Positions 62,470 through 64,000 of a DNA stretch of 64,000 nt are shown one piece after another. The DNA comes from Anisus vortex (Eukaryota; Mollusca; Gastropoda; Planorbidae), in contig OX421497.1 of NCBI GenBank assembly GCA_949126835.1, forward strand, positions 21,659,409 through 21,723,408, read 5' to 3'. Each line of letters opens with the position of its first letter. The first letter of the stretch is position 1. A program made the position numbers and the translations under genes. A model generated the notes under the pieces. The model made no database searches. It was not told the DNA's origin and was given only the letters and a program-made list of their open reading frames with translations.

Positions 62470-64000
62470 CTGAAATAGCAAATACAAATATATGCAGTGA
62501 AATCAAATTTGACTTAGCTTACACCATATTGCTAAGTGCTATGCAGTTTGGAGGATGGAGGCTCTGGGAATCTGGAGAGGAAGGAATTCACAGGAGGAGC
62601 ATATGTCATAATATGAAGCCTAACAGCAGACTGGGAAAAGCCAGACGCAGAAATGTGCAATCCTATGTACTGCAAATGTGCATCTTGGTCAAAGATCAGC
62701 CTCCAGAACCAGATGAATAGTTGTCTGTTGAAAAAAGTTTCTTTTCAGGCATATCTGCCATTGATGATTATATTTCCAGTTTCTAATTTGGTTTTAAAGA
62801 TGGGATGCAACAGCATTAAAACCAGTATGGACAAATTTATTTGGGCCTTTTTTCTTGAAGTGAAATTGTGAGATTCATCTGCCATGTGAAAGTATGGAGA
62901 CTTTCCTCTGTTTTTCCAATACAATGCAGAGCCTTGGAACAGCAGCAGATATTTCAACTAGTTCTCTGAAAACATTTGAACCCTGCGAGAAACTGTACAG
63001 CTGACATGTTGGCAAGGAATATTATCATTTCCTTCTATCTCCAGATCTGCTAGCCCAAAGTCAACAGCAACAAAGAAATTGTGCTACAGAGCGGGTAATG
63101 AGCCAAAGAAGATTGAGATTAATGGGCAGAACATTCAAAAACTCCACAGTAAGCATAAAAAAACATCAGGATGATGGGATAAAACTGGGTAAAGCTGGTT
63201 TGACAGGTATGGACTCGTACACATGCTTGTAAAGTTCTTATTTGTGGAAAGGAAGGGGGGGGAAATTTGATGATGGTGATAAAATAAGATTTTTAAAATG
63301 TTTACGTAAATGGACAATTATATTCAAACCTGCTGAGGAGTCTTTAGCTAAAGCAATGTCCAATGCACTTGTTATAGACTGGAAAAAGTTCATTTTTGTT
63401 GTTTCTCCTGAAATAGAAACAAAAAATTATTCTATTCCAATAAATGAATAGTTTAGAAAAATATTTTCCTCCTTCAATGAGCCCCTGAGCTACATACTAC
63501 AATTAATTGTAATAAATTAACTGATTTTTTAAAAGTGTTTTTGGTATAATAAAAGTATGGCAGAATTTTTTTTTTTTAAAGTCTAATGTTTCAAATTTAT
63601 AATTGACATAAATCCATATAGAACTTTTATACATTAAATTCAGTAAAGGCTATTAAAGACTCATACAGAAGACAATATGGTTATTTTTTAATAATTGTAC
63701 ATGTCAGGCCTTAGCACAGATTACATTCATTATCAATCCCTTAAACCACAAAATACTTTAAACTTCAACTTTGCTTTTATGTTTCTTTGTTTATATTAAA
63801 AGGCAAACTCTTCCAAGGCTAATTGACCAACTTTCCTATATTCTATTAAGCTACAACTTGGCATGTTGATTCATTGCACAAAAACAAATTTTAGCAACTT
63901 TTCTGTCCCACCCCCACCACCATCCCATAGCCCCTAAATCAATTTTTTTCTATGTGTTTTCATACACTTTACACTTTAAACTACATAAATAATAGTAAAT
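62470..64000 (-). other. BCKDHB intron upstream of exon A, incomplete
   Basis: At least 1,531 bp of intron run off the right edge. About 62530-63200 has patches that read like decayed coding sequence on the plus strand, with many stops; I could not assign them. The rest is AT-rich unique sequence. I saw no array, terminal inverted repeat or exon. Confidence 0.7.

Overview
This is eukaryotic, almost certainly animal, DNA: a 64 kb slice from inside one gene. Four short exons on the minus strand, each with GT/AG borders, encode the middle of the branched-chain 2-oxoacid dehydrogenase E1 beta subunit (BCKDHB). They lie at 62401-62469, 62077-62210, 59005-59160 and 10475-10646. Phases join cleanly, and the fragment is colinear, without indels, with my recollection of mature human residues 43-219. 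The introns are 190 bp, 2,916 bp and 48,358 bp, plus incomplete introns at both window ends. The protein, the repeat style and the many minisatellites suggest a mollusc, perhaps a gastropod; this is inference, not proof. || Layout on the plus strand: a 28-bp satellite (1-5528, open to the left); a 45/47-bp minisatellite (7714-8730); BCKDHB exon D (10475-10646); then the 48 kb intron. That intron holds arrays with units of about 20, 26, 44, 31, 37, 90, 56, 29, 48, 39 and 22 bp, a young LTR retrotransposon at 27158-33413, tRNA-derived SINEs, hAT-type miniature transposons, a degenerate THAP-type DNA transposon, a LINE relic and Helitron-like ends. Exon C follows (59005-59160), then a 13-bp array and a 661-bp inverted-repeat element in the next intron, then exons B and A. 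Tandem arrays make up about 17-18 kb, roughly 27% of the window by my tally. || The most notable object is the LTR element on the plus strand, antisense to BCKDHB. Its LTRs (1,110 and 1,106 bp) differ, as far as I can read, only in two poly-C tract lengths, and a 5-bp target duplication (CTGTA) flanks it. It keeps one open gag-protease-integrase frame of 1,043 aa, but the reverse transcriptase and nearly all of RNase H are gone. A RNase H-like tail follows the integrase, which implies an ancestor with integrase before reverse transcriptase (Gmr1-like Ty3/gypsy) and an in-frame internal deletion. A young element without its own polymerase suggests it was copied in trans. || All other long open frames lie in tandem arrays and look like products of the repeat unit, not genes. 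No tRNA gene, rRNA gene, CRISPR array or prokaryotic feature was seen.
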